A DNA stretch of 57,563 nucleotides. Source: CAYSAD01 sp964428955. Lineage in GTDB: Bacteria; Patescibacteriota; Saccharimonadia; Saccharimonadales; Saccharimonadaceae. Position 1 is the first letter of the stretch. Every line of letters starts with the position of its first letter. Both the position numbers and the translations under genes were made by a program. The DNA is taken from positions 1 through 57,563 of the forward strand of contig CAYSAD010000005.1 of assembly GCA_964428955.1 (NCBI GenBank), written 5' to 3'. The notes under the pieces were generated by a model, which saw nothing but the letters and a program-made list of their open reading frames with translations, did not search any database and was not told where the DNA came from. Shown in pieces: positions 1 to 7,959 of this stretch.

Positions 1-2
1 CT

Positions 3-350
3 TATTGGTTCGCGCGTACTGCTCAGGCGGTACGAGATGTCATCGACGAGCACGGAGGAGCGGTCATCATGACCCGCTCTGAACTGTGCGAAGCGGTGCG
101 CGAAGAAGATTCGCATCTCAGCGAGTGTCCGCCCGAGGCGATGAGAATCGTCTCGGCGCACATCACTTGCTGTCTCAAGCGAGTCGGTCTGGTAAGCTGT
201 GCTTACCGGGGAATCGACCCATCTGTCCTGCTCATCTTCGACATGAGGATGACAGACAGCGAAGCACGAACACATGCCAAAACAGACGGCCTCTCGGATG
301 CCGTCCAGATCGAGCTCTTCGAGCGTCAGCTTGCAGAGGTCAGCGCATGA
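3..350 (+). CDS. Unrecognised protein, 5' end off the window
   Basis: The frame is open from the first bases, so this is probably the C-terminal part of a longer protein. An internal ATG at 69 has a good GGAGGAG Shine-Dalgarno at 54-60 and could instead begin a 93-residue product. The sequence is cysteine-rich for its size (five Cys) with alternating acidic and basic helical stretches, and I recognise no family. The region looks more GC-rich than the rest of the window, with many C/G third positions, which hints at a different origin. Its stop overlaps the next small ORF in an ATGA arrangement, so the two are probably translated together. Confidence 0.45.
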   Translation, partial: YWFARTAQAVRDVIDEHGGAVIMTRSELCEAVREEDSHLSECPPEAMRIVSAHITCCLKRVGLVSCAYRGIDPSVLLIFDMRMTDSEARTHAKTDGLSDAVQIELFERQLAEVSA

Positions 351-493
351 GTGGTCAGACGACAGTCTGGTCGACCGACCAGAAGCCGACATGGCTAGTT
401 CAACCGTTCAGTGTGTCGACATTACCCGAGAATGTCGCCAAGGCCAGTGGTTTGCCGCTGGTGCAAGACCCGTTCCACCTTTCTTCCTCCTGA
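347..493 (+). CDS. Small hypothetical protein coupled to upstream ORF
   Basis: A 48-residue ORF whose ATG overlaps the preceding TGA (ATGA at 347-350), the usual sign of translational coupling. It has no membrane segment and no motif I recognise; the C-terminus is rich in Ser, Pro and Leu. Its stop lies just before a strong inverted repeat, consistent with the last gene of a short transcript. A longer in-frame version from 86 would overlap the other ORF almost completely and is unlikely. Confidence 0.35.
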   Translation: MSGQTTVWSTDQKPTWLVQPFSVSTLPENVAKASGLPLVQDPFHLSSS

Positions 494-498
494 TCACC

Positions 499-542
499 CG
501 GTTCGCCGACCCCAGTGCTTTTTAGCCGGGGTCGGCGAACCG
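499..542 (+). repeat. Perfect 15-bp inverted repeat
   Basis: CGGTTCGCCGACCCC at 499-513 is repeated exactly in reverse complement at 528-542, with a 14-nt loop. There is no T-run directly after it; a second, typical terminator follows 10 bp downstream. It could be an mRNA-stabilising hairpin, a recombination or binding site, or the first half of a double terminator. Confidence 0.8.
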
Positions 543-552
543 ATCAACCCAC

Positions 553-574
553 CCGCCTAATCAGGCGGTTTTTT
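553..574 (+). terminator. Rho-independent terminator
   Basis: CCGCCT and AGGCGG form a 6-bp stem around a 4-nt loop, followed by TTTTTT at 569-574. It closes the short edge operon and separates it from pgk. Confidence 0.85.
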
Positions 575-576
575 AA

Positions 577-605
577 TTGTGATAAATCGGCCTATCCATT
601 AGAAT
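577..605 (+). promoter_or_regulatory. pgk promoter, predicted leaderless
   Basis: TTGTGA (577-582), 17-bp spacer, TAGAAT (600-605). Only 10 nt separate the -10 from the pgk ATG at 616, so the transcript should begin at or next to the start codon. The -35 begins 2 bp after the upstream terminator T-run. Confidence 0.6.
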
Positions 606-615
606 AATAAGAGAT

Positions 616-1884
616 ATGGGTGGCTTCTTTAAACAAACGATTCGTGACGTACCTTTGCAGGGTAAAACCGTATTAGTGCGGGCTGATTACAATGTCCCAC
701 TGAAGAAAAATGGCCACATTGCCGATGATTTTCGAATCCAGGCTAGTTTGCCGACACTGAATTATTTACTTGATCATGGTTGTAAAGTGGTGGTGATGAG
801 TCATCTAGGTCGGCCAGATGGTAAAGACAAAGCACTGAGCCTAGAGCCAATCGGCCAGCGGCTAGCGAAATTGCTGGGTCGTGATGTTCATTTCGTTAAT
901 GATTGCATTGGCGATAGAGTGAAACAGGTGGTCAAGCGAGCGCCAAAAAATGCCGTCGTACTACTGGAGAATCTACGATTCTACAAGGAAGAAGAGGCTG
1001 ATGACCACGCTTTTGCTAAGAAAATCGCGCTTGCGACTGGTGCACGTTATTTCGTACAAGATGGTTTCGGTGTCGTTCACCGGGCGCACGCCTCGACGCA
1101 CGCCATTACCTTATGTTTGCCAGCGGTTAGCGGCTTATTGCTAGAAAAAGAATACATCGCTATAACAGAAGCCATGAGCCGACCTAAGCGACCACTCGTC
1201 GCTGTGATGGGCGGCGCCAAAGTCAGTGATAAAATAAAGGTTATTGATGAGTTTGTCGGGGTGGCTGACCGAATTGTCATTGGCGGAGCAATGGCTAACA
1301 CCTTTTTGGCCTATAAAGGCTATGCTATGGGCAAAAGTAAGGTCGAGGCGGATCAAACGGCCACGCTCGACGCGATATATCGAGCTGCGGCGGCCAAAGT
1401 TGGCGCGACTAAGATGGATGATTTCATCGTGTTGCCGACGGATGTTGCCGTGGCGCGAACCTTCGCCAATGAACCGCGCCGATCTATCTCTGTGGATGAG
1501 GTGGCAGTTGACGAGTTAGCGCTTGATATCGGCGATGCGACGATCGAAACGATAACGACGATTGTCGAACAAGCTAAGACTGTGGTTTGGAACGGTCCGC
1601 TCGGCGTCAGTGAATTCGACAGCTTCGCTCACGGTTCGGCTCGATTAGCTCTGGCGCTGGCAACCCATCCGGATATTACTTCGATTATCGGTGGTGGCGA
1701 CTCGGCTGATTTCGTACTGAATTGGGACGCCAAACATGGTGGTAGTTTCAGTCACGTTTCCACCGGTGGTGGGGCCAGTCTTGATCTTATGGCTGGCGAA
1801 AAACTGCCCGGTATCGAAAGTCTACTCGACAATCCGGCGGTACATAAGCTACACTTGAAGAAGAAAAGCGTAAGCGAGATATGA
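616..1884 (+). CDS. pgk: Phosphoglycerate kinase
   Basis: Transfers phosphate from 1,3-bisphosphoglycerate to ADP in lower glycolysis; cytosolic. The N-domain signature VLVRADYNVPL is near residue 20, SHLGRPDG near 61 and LLENLRF near 115. The nucleotide-side motifs are MGGAKVSDKI near 197 and the C-terminal GGGDSADF plus STGGGASLDL. At 422 residues it is slightly longer than the usual 390-400. No Shine-Dalgarno precedes the ATG; the promoter lies directly upstream. Its TGA overlaps the tpiA ATG, so consecutive glycolytic enzymes are co-translated. Confidence 0.97.
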   Translation: MGGFFKQTIRDVPLQGKTVLVRADYNVPLKKNGHIADDFRIQASLPTLNYLLDHGCKVVVMSHLGRPDGKDKALSLEPIGQRLAKLLGRDVHFVNDCIGDRVKQVVKRAPKNAVVLLENLRFYKEEEADDHAFAKKIALATGARYFVQDGFGVVHRAHASTHAITLCLPAVSGLLLEKEYIAITEAMSRPKRPLVAVMGGAKVSDKIKVIDEFVGVADRIVIGGAMANTFLAYKGYAMGKSKVEADQTATLDAIYRAAAAKVGATKMDDFIVLPTDVAVARTFANEPRRSISVDEVAVDELALDIGDATIETITTIVEQAKTVVWNGPLGVSEFDSFAHGSARLALALATHPDITSIIGGGDSADFVLNWDAKHGGSFSHVSTGGGASLDLMAGEKLPGIESLLDNPAVHKLHLKKKSVSEI

Positions 1885-2684
1885 CAGTCCATAGAAAGAA
1901 ACTGATTGCCGGCAACTGGAAAATGAACCTCGGTGTCCACGAGGCGAGTTTGTATGTTCATAAGCTTGGTAAGCAGGTCAAGAGCCATCGGTCAGTAGAG
2001 GTCGTTTTGGCACCCACTATGTTGGCACTGCAAACGCTCAGCCTGCAAATCGACCACAAACAATTTCAATTGGCTGCGCAAAATCTATATTGGCGCGACG
2101 AGGGTGCGTTTACTGGTGAAGTCTCGGCCACGCAGCTGCGTGGTATCGTCCAATACGCTATTATCGGTCATTCTGAACGCCGACATCTGTTTCATGAGAC
2201 TGACAAAGATATCCGCCAGAAAGTCCAAGCCGCAGTCCGCAATGGCATCAAGCCGATTTTGTGTATCGGTGAAACGGCTGGCGAGAGGGCAGATGGTGAA
2301 ACACACGCCGTCTTGCACGATCAACTGACGGCGGGACTCGCCAACATCACCAGCGAAGAAATAGAACAGATCGTTGTCGCTTACGAGCCACTATGGGCAA
2401 TCAGCAACGGGACTGATTTTGAGCATCATAAAACACCGACCGCCAAGGACGTGGCTGATGTCCAGCGGGCAATCCGTAGCCAAATCAAGCATTTATATGG
2501 TGGGCCAGCCGCGCAGACTGTCCGTATTCTGTATGGAGGTAGCGCCAATGCCCAGAATGCTGCAACGTACTTAGCGATAGACGGTATAGATGGTCTTCTG
2601 CCCGGTGGTGCGAGTCTTGATGCTGAAGCATTTAGTGAGATGGTCGAAATAGCATTTAAGCAATCATCGGCGGATGAGAAATAA
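1881..2684 (+). CDS. tpiA: Triosephosphate isomerase
   Basis: Interconverts dihydroxyacetone phosphate and glyceraldehyde 3-phosphate. Visible are AGNWKMN (catalytic Lys) near residue 10, IGHSERR (catalytic His) near 92, AYEPLWAI (catalytic Glu) near 168 and the phosphate loop LYGGSAN near 217. The flexible loop after the catalytic Glu is unusual: where most TIMs have GTGKTATP, this one has S-N-G-T-D-F-E-H-H-K before TPT, about five extra residues. The length of 267 is longer than the typical 250. The gene overlaps pgk by 4 bp and is followed 17 bp later by an Shine-Dalgarno-led gene. Confidence 0.96.
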   Translation: MTVHRKKLIAGNWKMNLGVHEASLYVHKLGKQVKSHRSVEVVLAPTMLALQTLSLQIDHKQFQLAAQNLYWRDEGAFTGEVSATQLRGIVQYAIIGHSERRHLFHETDKDIRQKVQAAVRNGIKPILCIGETAGERADGETHAVLHDQLTAGLANITSEEIEQIVVAYEPLWAISNGTDFEHHKTPTAKDVADVQRAIRSQIKHLYGGPAAQTVRILYGGSANAQNAATYLAIDGIDGLLPGGASLDAEAFSEMVEIAFKQSSADEK

Positions 2685-2701
2685 AACGGTAAGGTGGGGA
2701 A

Positions 2702-3745
2702 ATGACAGAGCTTGATTTTGATGAACTCGACAAAGCCGTTAGTTCGGTTATGGAAAAGACAGCCAATACTTCTGCTGATGGAACCGCTCCAACAGCGGCT
2801 ACTCCCGAATCAACGTCCATTCCATCGTCGCCACCAGTGACGTCACCAGCTTTATTGCCAATAAAACCACCGAGTCGACCATCATCGCCACCGGCTGCCA
2901 GGCGGGCTGGTCGCTTCATGGACGTCGTACACCCGTCGTCGGATATGGCGACACCGAACAAGCCAACTATGCCCTCTCAGCGTCTGACCATTACGCCGCC
3001 AACAATGACAGCTGCACCGGTTGATCCGCCTAAAAAGGTGAGCGGTGGGGCAAACGAGCTACAATCACCAGTGATGCCCGATCCAATTGCGCTGGCAGAT
3101 TCGACACCGATACCAGATTCAATTGACTCCTCTGATTCGCCAGCTACGACACCGCCTGATGCGCCACTGACGTCACCGTTCTTACCGGACGCCAAGGTTG
3201 AAAAACGGCCACTCGGAGGCAATATACCTTCACTTGACGCAGCTATTGCTGCGGAATTGGGTAAAGTAACGATTGATGAGGCTGTGCCCACCACTGAGTC
3301 TGTCGATTCCATTAAAGTTAAAACGAGTGAAAAACTCGAGCCTAAACTAGTCGAAGAGCCAACGGCTCGGAAAGACGATAAACAATTGACACCTTCGGTC
3401 GAAGAAGCCGTCTTGCCGCCGGAACTTAACCAAGACTTAGTCGCCATCGAATCTGGGACAGCCAGCGAGCAAACGGAAGTTGAGCCGCCAACCGTACCCA
3501 AAGCTACTGAAACTACGACACCAACGGAGTCGATTGGGGCTGGTTCGATTCAACCGCAATATCACGAACAACCAAGCAGCGGTGACACGTCACATGCGCC
3601 AATTTTCGATGCCGCCGCCGACCACTCGCCACTCGACCACCCGGTCAAACCGAAGAGCGGCTGGCTGTGGGTCATCGTCATCATTGTTTTACTACTGGTT
3701 GGTGCCGGTGCTGGCGCGGCCGCCTACTTTTCCGGGCTGATTTAG
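2702..3745 (+). CDS. Pro/Ser/Thr-rich protein with C-terminal membrane anchor
   Basis: 347 residues of low-complexity sequence rich in Pro, Ser, Thr, Ala and Glu, with a single hydrophobic helix at about residues 323-345 that ends the protein. There is no N-terminal signal, so the topology is tail-anchored, with the long disordered part probably cytoplasmic. The only recurring elements are P-S-S-P-P-like segments and an acidic stretch near 190-270. A strong Shine-Dalgarno (AAGGTGGGGA) precedes the ATG, fitting its place as third gene of the pgk-tpiA operon. I do not recognise a family; a scaffold or secretion-related role is possible but unsupported. Confidence 0.85.
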   Translation: MTELDFDELDKAVSSVMEKTANTSADGTAPTAATPESTSIPSSPPVTSPALLPIKPPSRPSSPPAARRAGRFMDVVHPSSDMATPNKPTMPSQRLTITPPTMTAAPVDPPKKVSGGANELQSPVMPDPIALADSTPIPDSIDSSDSPATTPPDAPLTSPFLPDAKVEKRPLGGNIPSLDAAIAAELGKVTIDEAVPTTESVDSIKVKTSEKLEPKLVEEPTARKDDKQLTPSVEEAVLPPELNQDLVAIESGTASEQTEVEPPTVPKATETTTPTESIGAGSIQPQYHEQPSSGDTSHAPIFDAAADHSPLDHPVKPKSGWLWVIVIIVLLLVGAGAGAAAYFSGLI

Positions 3746-3750
3746 CTTGT

Positions 3751-3756
3751 TATACT
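3751..3756 (+). promoter_or_regulatory. -10 box of helicase gene
   Basis: TATACT, ending 8 nt before the ATG at 3765. No Shine-Dalgarno is present between them; leaderless start predicted. Confidence 0.6.
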
Positions 3757-3764
3757 AGTAAGTA

Positions 3765-5876
3765 ATGGATATTTTTGAGGGATTGAACGACGCCCAAGCA
3801 GCGGCAGTGCGGACCGGCAACGGGCCGCTGCTTATTTTGGCCGGTGCTGGCAGCGGTAAAACCAAAACACTGACGCATCGCATCGCTTATTTGATTCAGG
3901 AGCAGGCAGTCTGGCCTGATGAAATCTTGGCGGTGACGTTTACCAACAAGGCGGCCCGCGAAATGCGCCTTCGCCTGGGTACATTGCTACAAAAAGACGG
4001 TTCATCGCGTAGTTTCATGCGCTGGATGGGTACATTTCATGGTATTTGCGTACGACTGCTCAGAATCGACGGTACGACTGTCGGTATACAGCCGAATTTT
4101 GTCATTTACGATGAAGATGACCGGCAAGGTTTGATTAAACAGGCTATGAAGCAGCTGAATATTACGGATCAAAGCATCAAACCCAAAGCCGTCAGTAGTA
4201 TAATCTCCAGCGCCAAGAACGAACTGCAAAGTCCGACTGATTTCGCCGCTTCGGCCCAGTATCCGTTCCAGCAGAGCGTTGCTAAAATCTATGAAACGTA
4301 TGAACGATTACGAAAAGCTGCCGGCGCCTTGGATTTTGACGATTTGCTCATAGAAGTCGTTCGTCTGTTTCAGGAGCAACCATCTGTTCGCCAGAAGTGG
4401 CAACAGCAGTTCAAACACATCTTGATTGATGAGTACCAAGACACCAATGCTGCTCAGTATGCCATCGTCAAGAGCCTGGTCGGACCAGAGCAGAATATCT
4501 GTGTCGTCGGTGATGATTGGCAGTCGATTTACAGCTGGCGTGGCGCCGATTTTACTAATATTTTGAATTTTGAACGGGATTTCCCGGGCGCGACCATCGT
4601 GAAATTGGAGCAAAATTATCGTAGTACCGGTGCGATTCTGGAAGCTGCCCAAAACGTCATCACCAAAAATACCCGGCGTAGCGACAAAGTACTATGGACC
4701 GATGCTGGTAGTGGCGCGCCGGTCCAGGTGTACGGTGCCTACGACGAAGCCGAAGAGGCTGGCGTCATCGCCAGCCGGATCAGCGCTCAAACGGCAATCA
4801 AAGCTCGCGGCTACGATGATTTCGCGGTATTATATCGTACCAACGCCCAAAGTTACAGTTTAGAACGGGCTTTTTTACAGACTCGTATCCCCTATCATAT
4901 TATTGGTGGCGTCCGTTTTTATGACCGCAAGGAAATCAAAGATATCATTGCCTATCTGCGGTTAATCTATCAGCCGAATGACCGGATGAGTTTCAGCCGG
5001 ATTGCCAATGTGCCAACCCGTGGTCTTGGTGCGACGAGCCTTGAGAAGTTTCTGATTTGGCAGGCCGGCTCCGGATTGGATGTGATTGCGGCGCTCAGTA
5101 ACGTGGAGCAGACGTCGAGTCTGACCGCTCGGGCTAAAACCGCATTGGGTGCGCTTGGCGAGAAACTACGGATCGCCCAGCTTATGGCGCAGGATGAGCG
5201 GACACCGAGCGATATCATCGAAAAATTACTGACCCTCACTGGTTATCGCGATTATCTGCTCGACGGGACGCCGCAAGCCGAAGACCGTGAAGCCAACCTC
5301 GGTTCGCTGATTTCCGATGCCAAAGCGTTTGCCAGCCTGCCTGATTTCTTAGAGGAGGTCGCTTTGATGTCGAGTACTGACAGCGATGGTCGCGAGAAAA
5401 GTGTGACGCTAATGACGATCCATGCCGCCAAAGGCTTGGAATTTCCGGTGGTATTCATGGTCGGGCTCGAAGAGGGAATATTACCACATGCCCGTGTCCA
5501 TGAAGGTGGTCCGGCCGAACTAGAGGAAGAGCGACGGCTATGTTACGTCGGTATGACTCGGGCGCGCGAAGAACTTCATTTGTCGTACGCTTACAGTCGC
5601 TTACAGTTCGGCCAGCGTGGCTATAATCCGATATCACGCTTTATTGCTGACATGGGCCATGAGCTCACCGAAGTACCGCGCAGCGACGGGCCAGGCGAAG
5701 CCGACTGGAGTCAGGGTATACCGGATTACGACATCGGCGACCGCGTCCGCTCCAATCAATTCGGCAGTGGTGAGGTGGTTGATATCGACGGCTTAGCGGT
5801 CTCGGTACGGTTCGATAGCGGCCAGACCAAGAAGCTGAACGTCGAGTATGCTCGCCTCGAGAAGCAAGCTGACTAA
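3765..5876 (+). CDS. pcrA: UvrD/PcrA-type superfamily 1 DNA helicase
   Basis: An ATP-driven 3'-5' helicase for nucleotide excision and mismatch repair and for removing protein blocks. The Walker A motif GAGSGKT is near residue 26, TFTNKAAREM (motif Ia) near 65, DEYQDTN (motif II) near 222, GDDWQSIYSWRGA (motif III) near 250, QNYRST (motif IV) near 283, TIHAAKGLEF (motif V) near 545 and VGMTRAREELHL (motif VI) near 595. The last 50 residues form the Tudor-like tail of PcrA (GDRVRSNQFGSGEV...). At 703 residues it is close to the family length. uvrA and uvrC lie elsewhere in the window. Confidence 0.95.
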   Translation: MDIFEGLNDAQAAAVRTGNGPLLILAGAGSGKTKTLTHRIAYLIQEQAVWPDEILAVTFTNKAAREMRLRLGTLLQKDGSSRSFMRWMGTFHGICVRLLRIDGTTVGIQPNFVIYDEDDRQGLIKQAMKQLNITDQSIKPKAVSSIISSAKNELQSPTDFAASAQYPFQQSVAKIYETYERLRKAAGALDFDDLLIEVVRLFQEQPSVRQKWQQQFKHILIDEYQDTNAAQYAIVKSLVGPEQNICVVGDDWQSIYSWRGADFTNILNFERDFPGATIVKLEQNYRSTGAILEAAQNVITKNTRRSDKVLWTDAGSGAPVQVYGAYDEAEEAGVIASRISAQTAIKARGYDDFAVLYRTNAQSYSLERAFLQTRIPYHIIGGVRFYDRKEIKDIIAYLRLIYQPNDRMSFSRIANVPTRGLGATSLEKFLIWQAGSGLDVIAALSNVEQTSSLTARAKTALGALGEKLRIAQLMAQDERTPSDIIEKLLTLTGYRDYLLDGTPQAEDREANLGSLISDAKAFASLPDFLEEVALMSSTDSDGREKSVTLMTIHAAKGLEFPVVFMVGLEEGILPHARVHEGGPAELEEERRLCYVGMTRAREELHLSYAYSRLQFGQRGYNPISRFIADMGHELTEVPRSDGPGEADWSQGIPDYDIGDRVRSNQFGSGEVVDIDGLAVSVRFDSGQTKKLNVEYARLEKQAD

Positions 5877-5882
5877 CGGCGT

Positions 5883-5911
5883 TTGCTACTTGGTCGCTTT
5901 TTCGCTACAAT
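5883..5911 (+). promoter_or_regulatory. Promoter of G5 hydrolase gene with palindrome at -10
   Basis: TTGCTA (5883-5888), 17 bp, TACAAT (5906-5911). The -10 sits inside the inverted repeat TTCGCT-7 nt-AGCGAA (5901-5919). A second small hairpin, CACTC-TCTG-GAGTG, lies at 5923-5936 in the short leader. This arrangement suggests a regulator site. Confidence 0.5.
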
Positions 5912-5947
5912 AGAGCGAAGTACACTCTCTGGAGTGCACGCTTACGT

Positions 5948-7156
5948 ATGAGGACTTCATCAATGCCCGTATCTATACGACTTCGCTACATCCTGGTGGC
6001 TGTAGCGGTATTTTTTGGTAGTTTTTTGACGTTTATCTCAGCCAGTCGCGTACTCGCGGCCGGTACGTCGAAGGTTACTTCCAATGAACATCTGATTACT
6101 GTTCACGACCGAGGTAAGGACGTCGGCTTTTTAACGCATCAGACTACACTGAAAGCTGCTTTTGCCGAGCAACAACTGACAGTTGGTAAAAATGATTTGG
6201 TCGAGCCGGGTCTCGACGAGCAACTAGTCGCCCCGAGCTACCAAGTGAACGTTTATCGAGCCCGACCGGTCATTGTAGTTGATGGTACGGCGACGACTAA
6301 GGTAATGTCGCCATATCAGACGTCGCGTCAGATTGCCGAACACGCTGGGTTACAGCTCCACGATGAAGACACCACCTCAGTTGAACTTATCAACGATATC
6401 GTCAGTTACGGCGCTGGCCTCAAGGTCACAGTTGACCGGGCGACACCATTTACGCTGACACTGTATGGTAAAAAGACCCAAGCCTATACCCAAGCGACCT
6501 CGGTTGGTGACATGCTGATTGAAAAGCAGATTGACCTTCAAGCCAAAGATAAATTATCGGTCGCCAAAGAAACACCGATAAAACCGGGTATGAAAGTCGA
6601 AATTTGGCGCGACGGCAAACAGACGATTACCCGCGAGGAAAAGATTGCCTTTGAAGTGGAACAGATCCAAGATACCGACCGACCGATCGGCTACAGGAAA
6701 GTGACAACTCCTGGCGTCAAGGGCGAAAAAACCGTCACGTATGAAGTGGTCATGAAAAACGGCAGGATCATAAAGAAGAAAAAAATACAAAGCGTCGTTC
6801 TTAAGCAAGCGAAAAACCAGGTTGAGATTGTCGGTACCAAAATGAGTCTACCGCCAGGTTCCCATGAAGATTGGATGGCTAAAGGTGGTGTTCCGTCAGG
6901 CGCTTATGGATATGCGAACGCTATCTTTTCGCAAGAATCTGGCTGGAATCCTGCTGCGCGCAATCCTGCAGGTTATGTTGGATTAGGTCAGACGAGTGAA
7001 TCGAATCTTTCCAACGCATGTCCGGGTTGGCAGTCCGATCCGATCTGTCAGATTCGGTTCTTTGACGGCTATGCAGTATCTCGATATGGCAGTTGGCAAG
7101 GGGCGTATGTATTTAAGTTTGGCTCAAGCGGCCAACCTGGTCACGGTTGGTGGTAG
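5948..7156 (+). CDS. Secreted DUF348/G5-domain wall hydrolase with lysozyme-like C-terminus
   Basis: An N-terminal signal or anchor helix covers residues 10-37. DUF348 (YabE-type) repeats follow at roughly 42-95, 97-150 and 152-205, then a G5 domain near 215-295 and a C-terminal segment (about 300-402) resembling Rpf/SLT transglycosylases, with FSQESGWNPAARNPAGYVGLGQ providing a candidate catalytic Glu. This is the layout of resuscitation-promoting-factor/YabE proteins that cleave peptidoglycan outside the cell. It overlaps the start of rsmA, a pairing also seen as rpfB-ksgA in Actinobacteria and yabE-rnmV-ksgA in Bacilli, which supports the family call. Confidence 0.85.
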   Translation: MRTSSMPVSIRLRYILVAVAVFFGSFLTFISASRVLAAGTSKVTSNEHLITVHDRGKDVGFLTHQTTLKAAFAEQQLTVGKNDLVEPGLDEQLVAPSYQVNVYRARPVIVVDGTATTKVMSPYQTSRQIAEHAGLQLHDEDTTSVELINDIVSYGAGLKVTVDRATPFTLTLYGKKTQAYTQATSVGDMLIEKQIDLQAKDKLSVAKETPIKPGMKVEIWRDGKQTITREEKIAFEVEQIQDTDRPIGYRKVTTPGVKGEKTVTYEVVMKNGRIIKKKKIQSVVLKQAKNQVEIVGTKMSLPPGSHEDWMAKGGVPSGAYGYANAIFSQESGWNPAARNPAGYVGLGQTSESNLSNACPGWQSDPICQIRFFDGYAVSRYGSWQGAYVFKFGSSGQPGHGWW

Positions 7157-7932
7157 CTCCGAACAAATCACTCGGTCAGCACTGGCTCAAAGATCGGGAA
7201 GTTCTTTCGCGGATTGCCGAAGAAGCTCATATAACGAAAGATGATACGGTTCTGGAAATCGGTCCGGGCCTAGGTACGCTTACTAGTGAGCTGTTAAAAC
7301 GTGCCGGGCAAGTGGTGGCAGTGGAATTCGATTCGGATCTCGCTGCTAAATTACCAGCTCAATTCCCTGGCACTTCCCTATCGGTCGTGCATGGAGATAT
7401 TTTATCGTACGATTTATCCGAACTACCAGCGGGCTACAAAGTCGTTGCCAATGTGCCGTATTACATCACCAGTAAAATTATTCATCGGCTGATGAATGCC
7501 GTCAACCGGCCGTCGATTACAGTATTGCTGGTGCAAAAGGAAGTCGCCGAGCGAATCGTGGCCGGGCCAGGCGATATAAGTATGCTGTCGCTTAGTGCGC
7601 AACTATTTGCCGAAGCGTCGCTTGGACCGGTTGTGCCGGCGGCGCTATTCACGCCACCACCAAAAGTTGACAGCCAAGTGGTGATTTTAAAAACCCGACC
7701 AGTTTCACTACTTGGCGACTTGTCACAACAGGATTTCTTCCGCGTGGCTCGCGCTGGCTTCGGCGAGCGCCGCAAGAAACTACGCTCCAGTTTGGCTGGC
7801 GGTCTCGGTTTGTCGAAAGAAGCGGTCGATAGTCTTCTGGCTGAATGTTCGCTTTCAGCCGAGGCTCGTGCTCAAGAATTATCAATCGATGACTGGAAAA
7901 GATTAACCGTGACGATCGTCTCTCTGAAGTAA
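7147..7932 (+). CDS. rsmA: 16S rRNA adenine(1518/1519) dimethyltransferase
   Basis: A SAM-dependent enzyme that dimethylates two adjacent adenines at the 3' end of 16S rRNA. The motifs are SLGQHWL at the N-terminus, LEIGPGLGTLT (SAM loop) near 37, VEFDSDLA near 59, HGDILS near 80, NVPYYITSKII (target-adenine motif IV) near 100 and FTPPPKVDSQVV near 172. The start is TTG 7147 or GTG 7150, both inside the end of the upstream hydrolase, so coupled translation is likely. A second family member at 32676-33404 (reverse strand) looks like an Erm-type 23S enzyme instead. Confidence 0.93.
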   Translation: MVVAPNKSLGQHWLKDREVLSRIAEEAHITKDDTVLEIGPGLGTLTSELLKRAGQVVAVEFDSDLAAKLPAQFPGTSLSVVHGDILSYDLSELPAGYKVVANVPYYITSKIIHRLMNAVNRPSITVLLVQKEVAERIVAGPGDISMLSLSAQLFAEASLGPVVPAALFTPPPKVDSQVVILKTRPVSLLGDLSQQDFFRVARAGFGERRKKLRSSLAGGLGLSKEAVDSLLAECSLSAEARAQELSIDDWKRLTVTIVSLK

Positions 7933-7945
7933 ATACCGTCTCTGT

Positions 7946-7951
7946 TATACT
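7946..7951 (+). promoter_or_regulatory. -10 box of metG
   Basis: TATACT, ending 8 nt before the metG ATG; no Shine-Dalgarno and no convincing -35. Leaderless start predicted. Confidence 0.6.
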
Positions 7952-7959
7952 AAGAAGCA

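Noticed and set aside
2977..3501. Reverse ORF of 174 codons, Ser-rich
   Set aside because: Mirror of the low-complexity Pro/Ser/Thr gene on the forward strand; composition follows from its codons.
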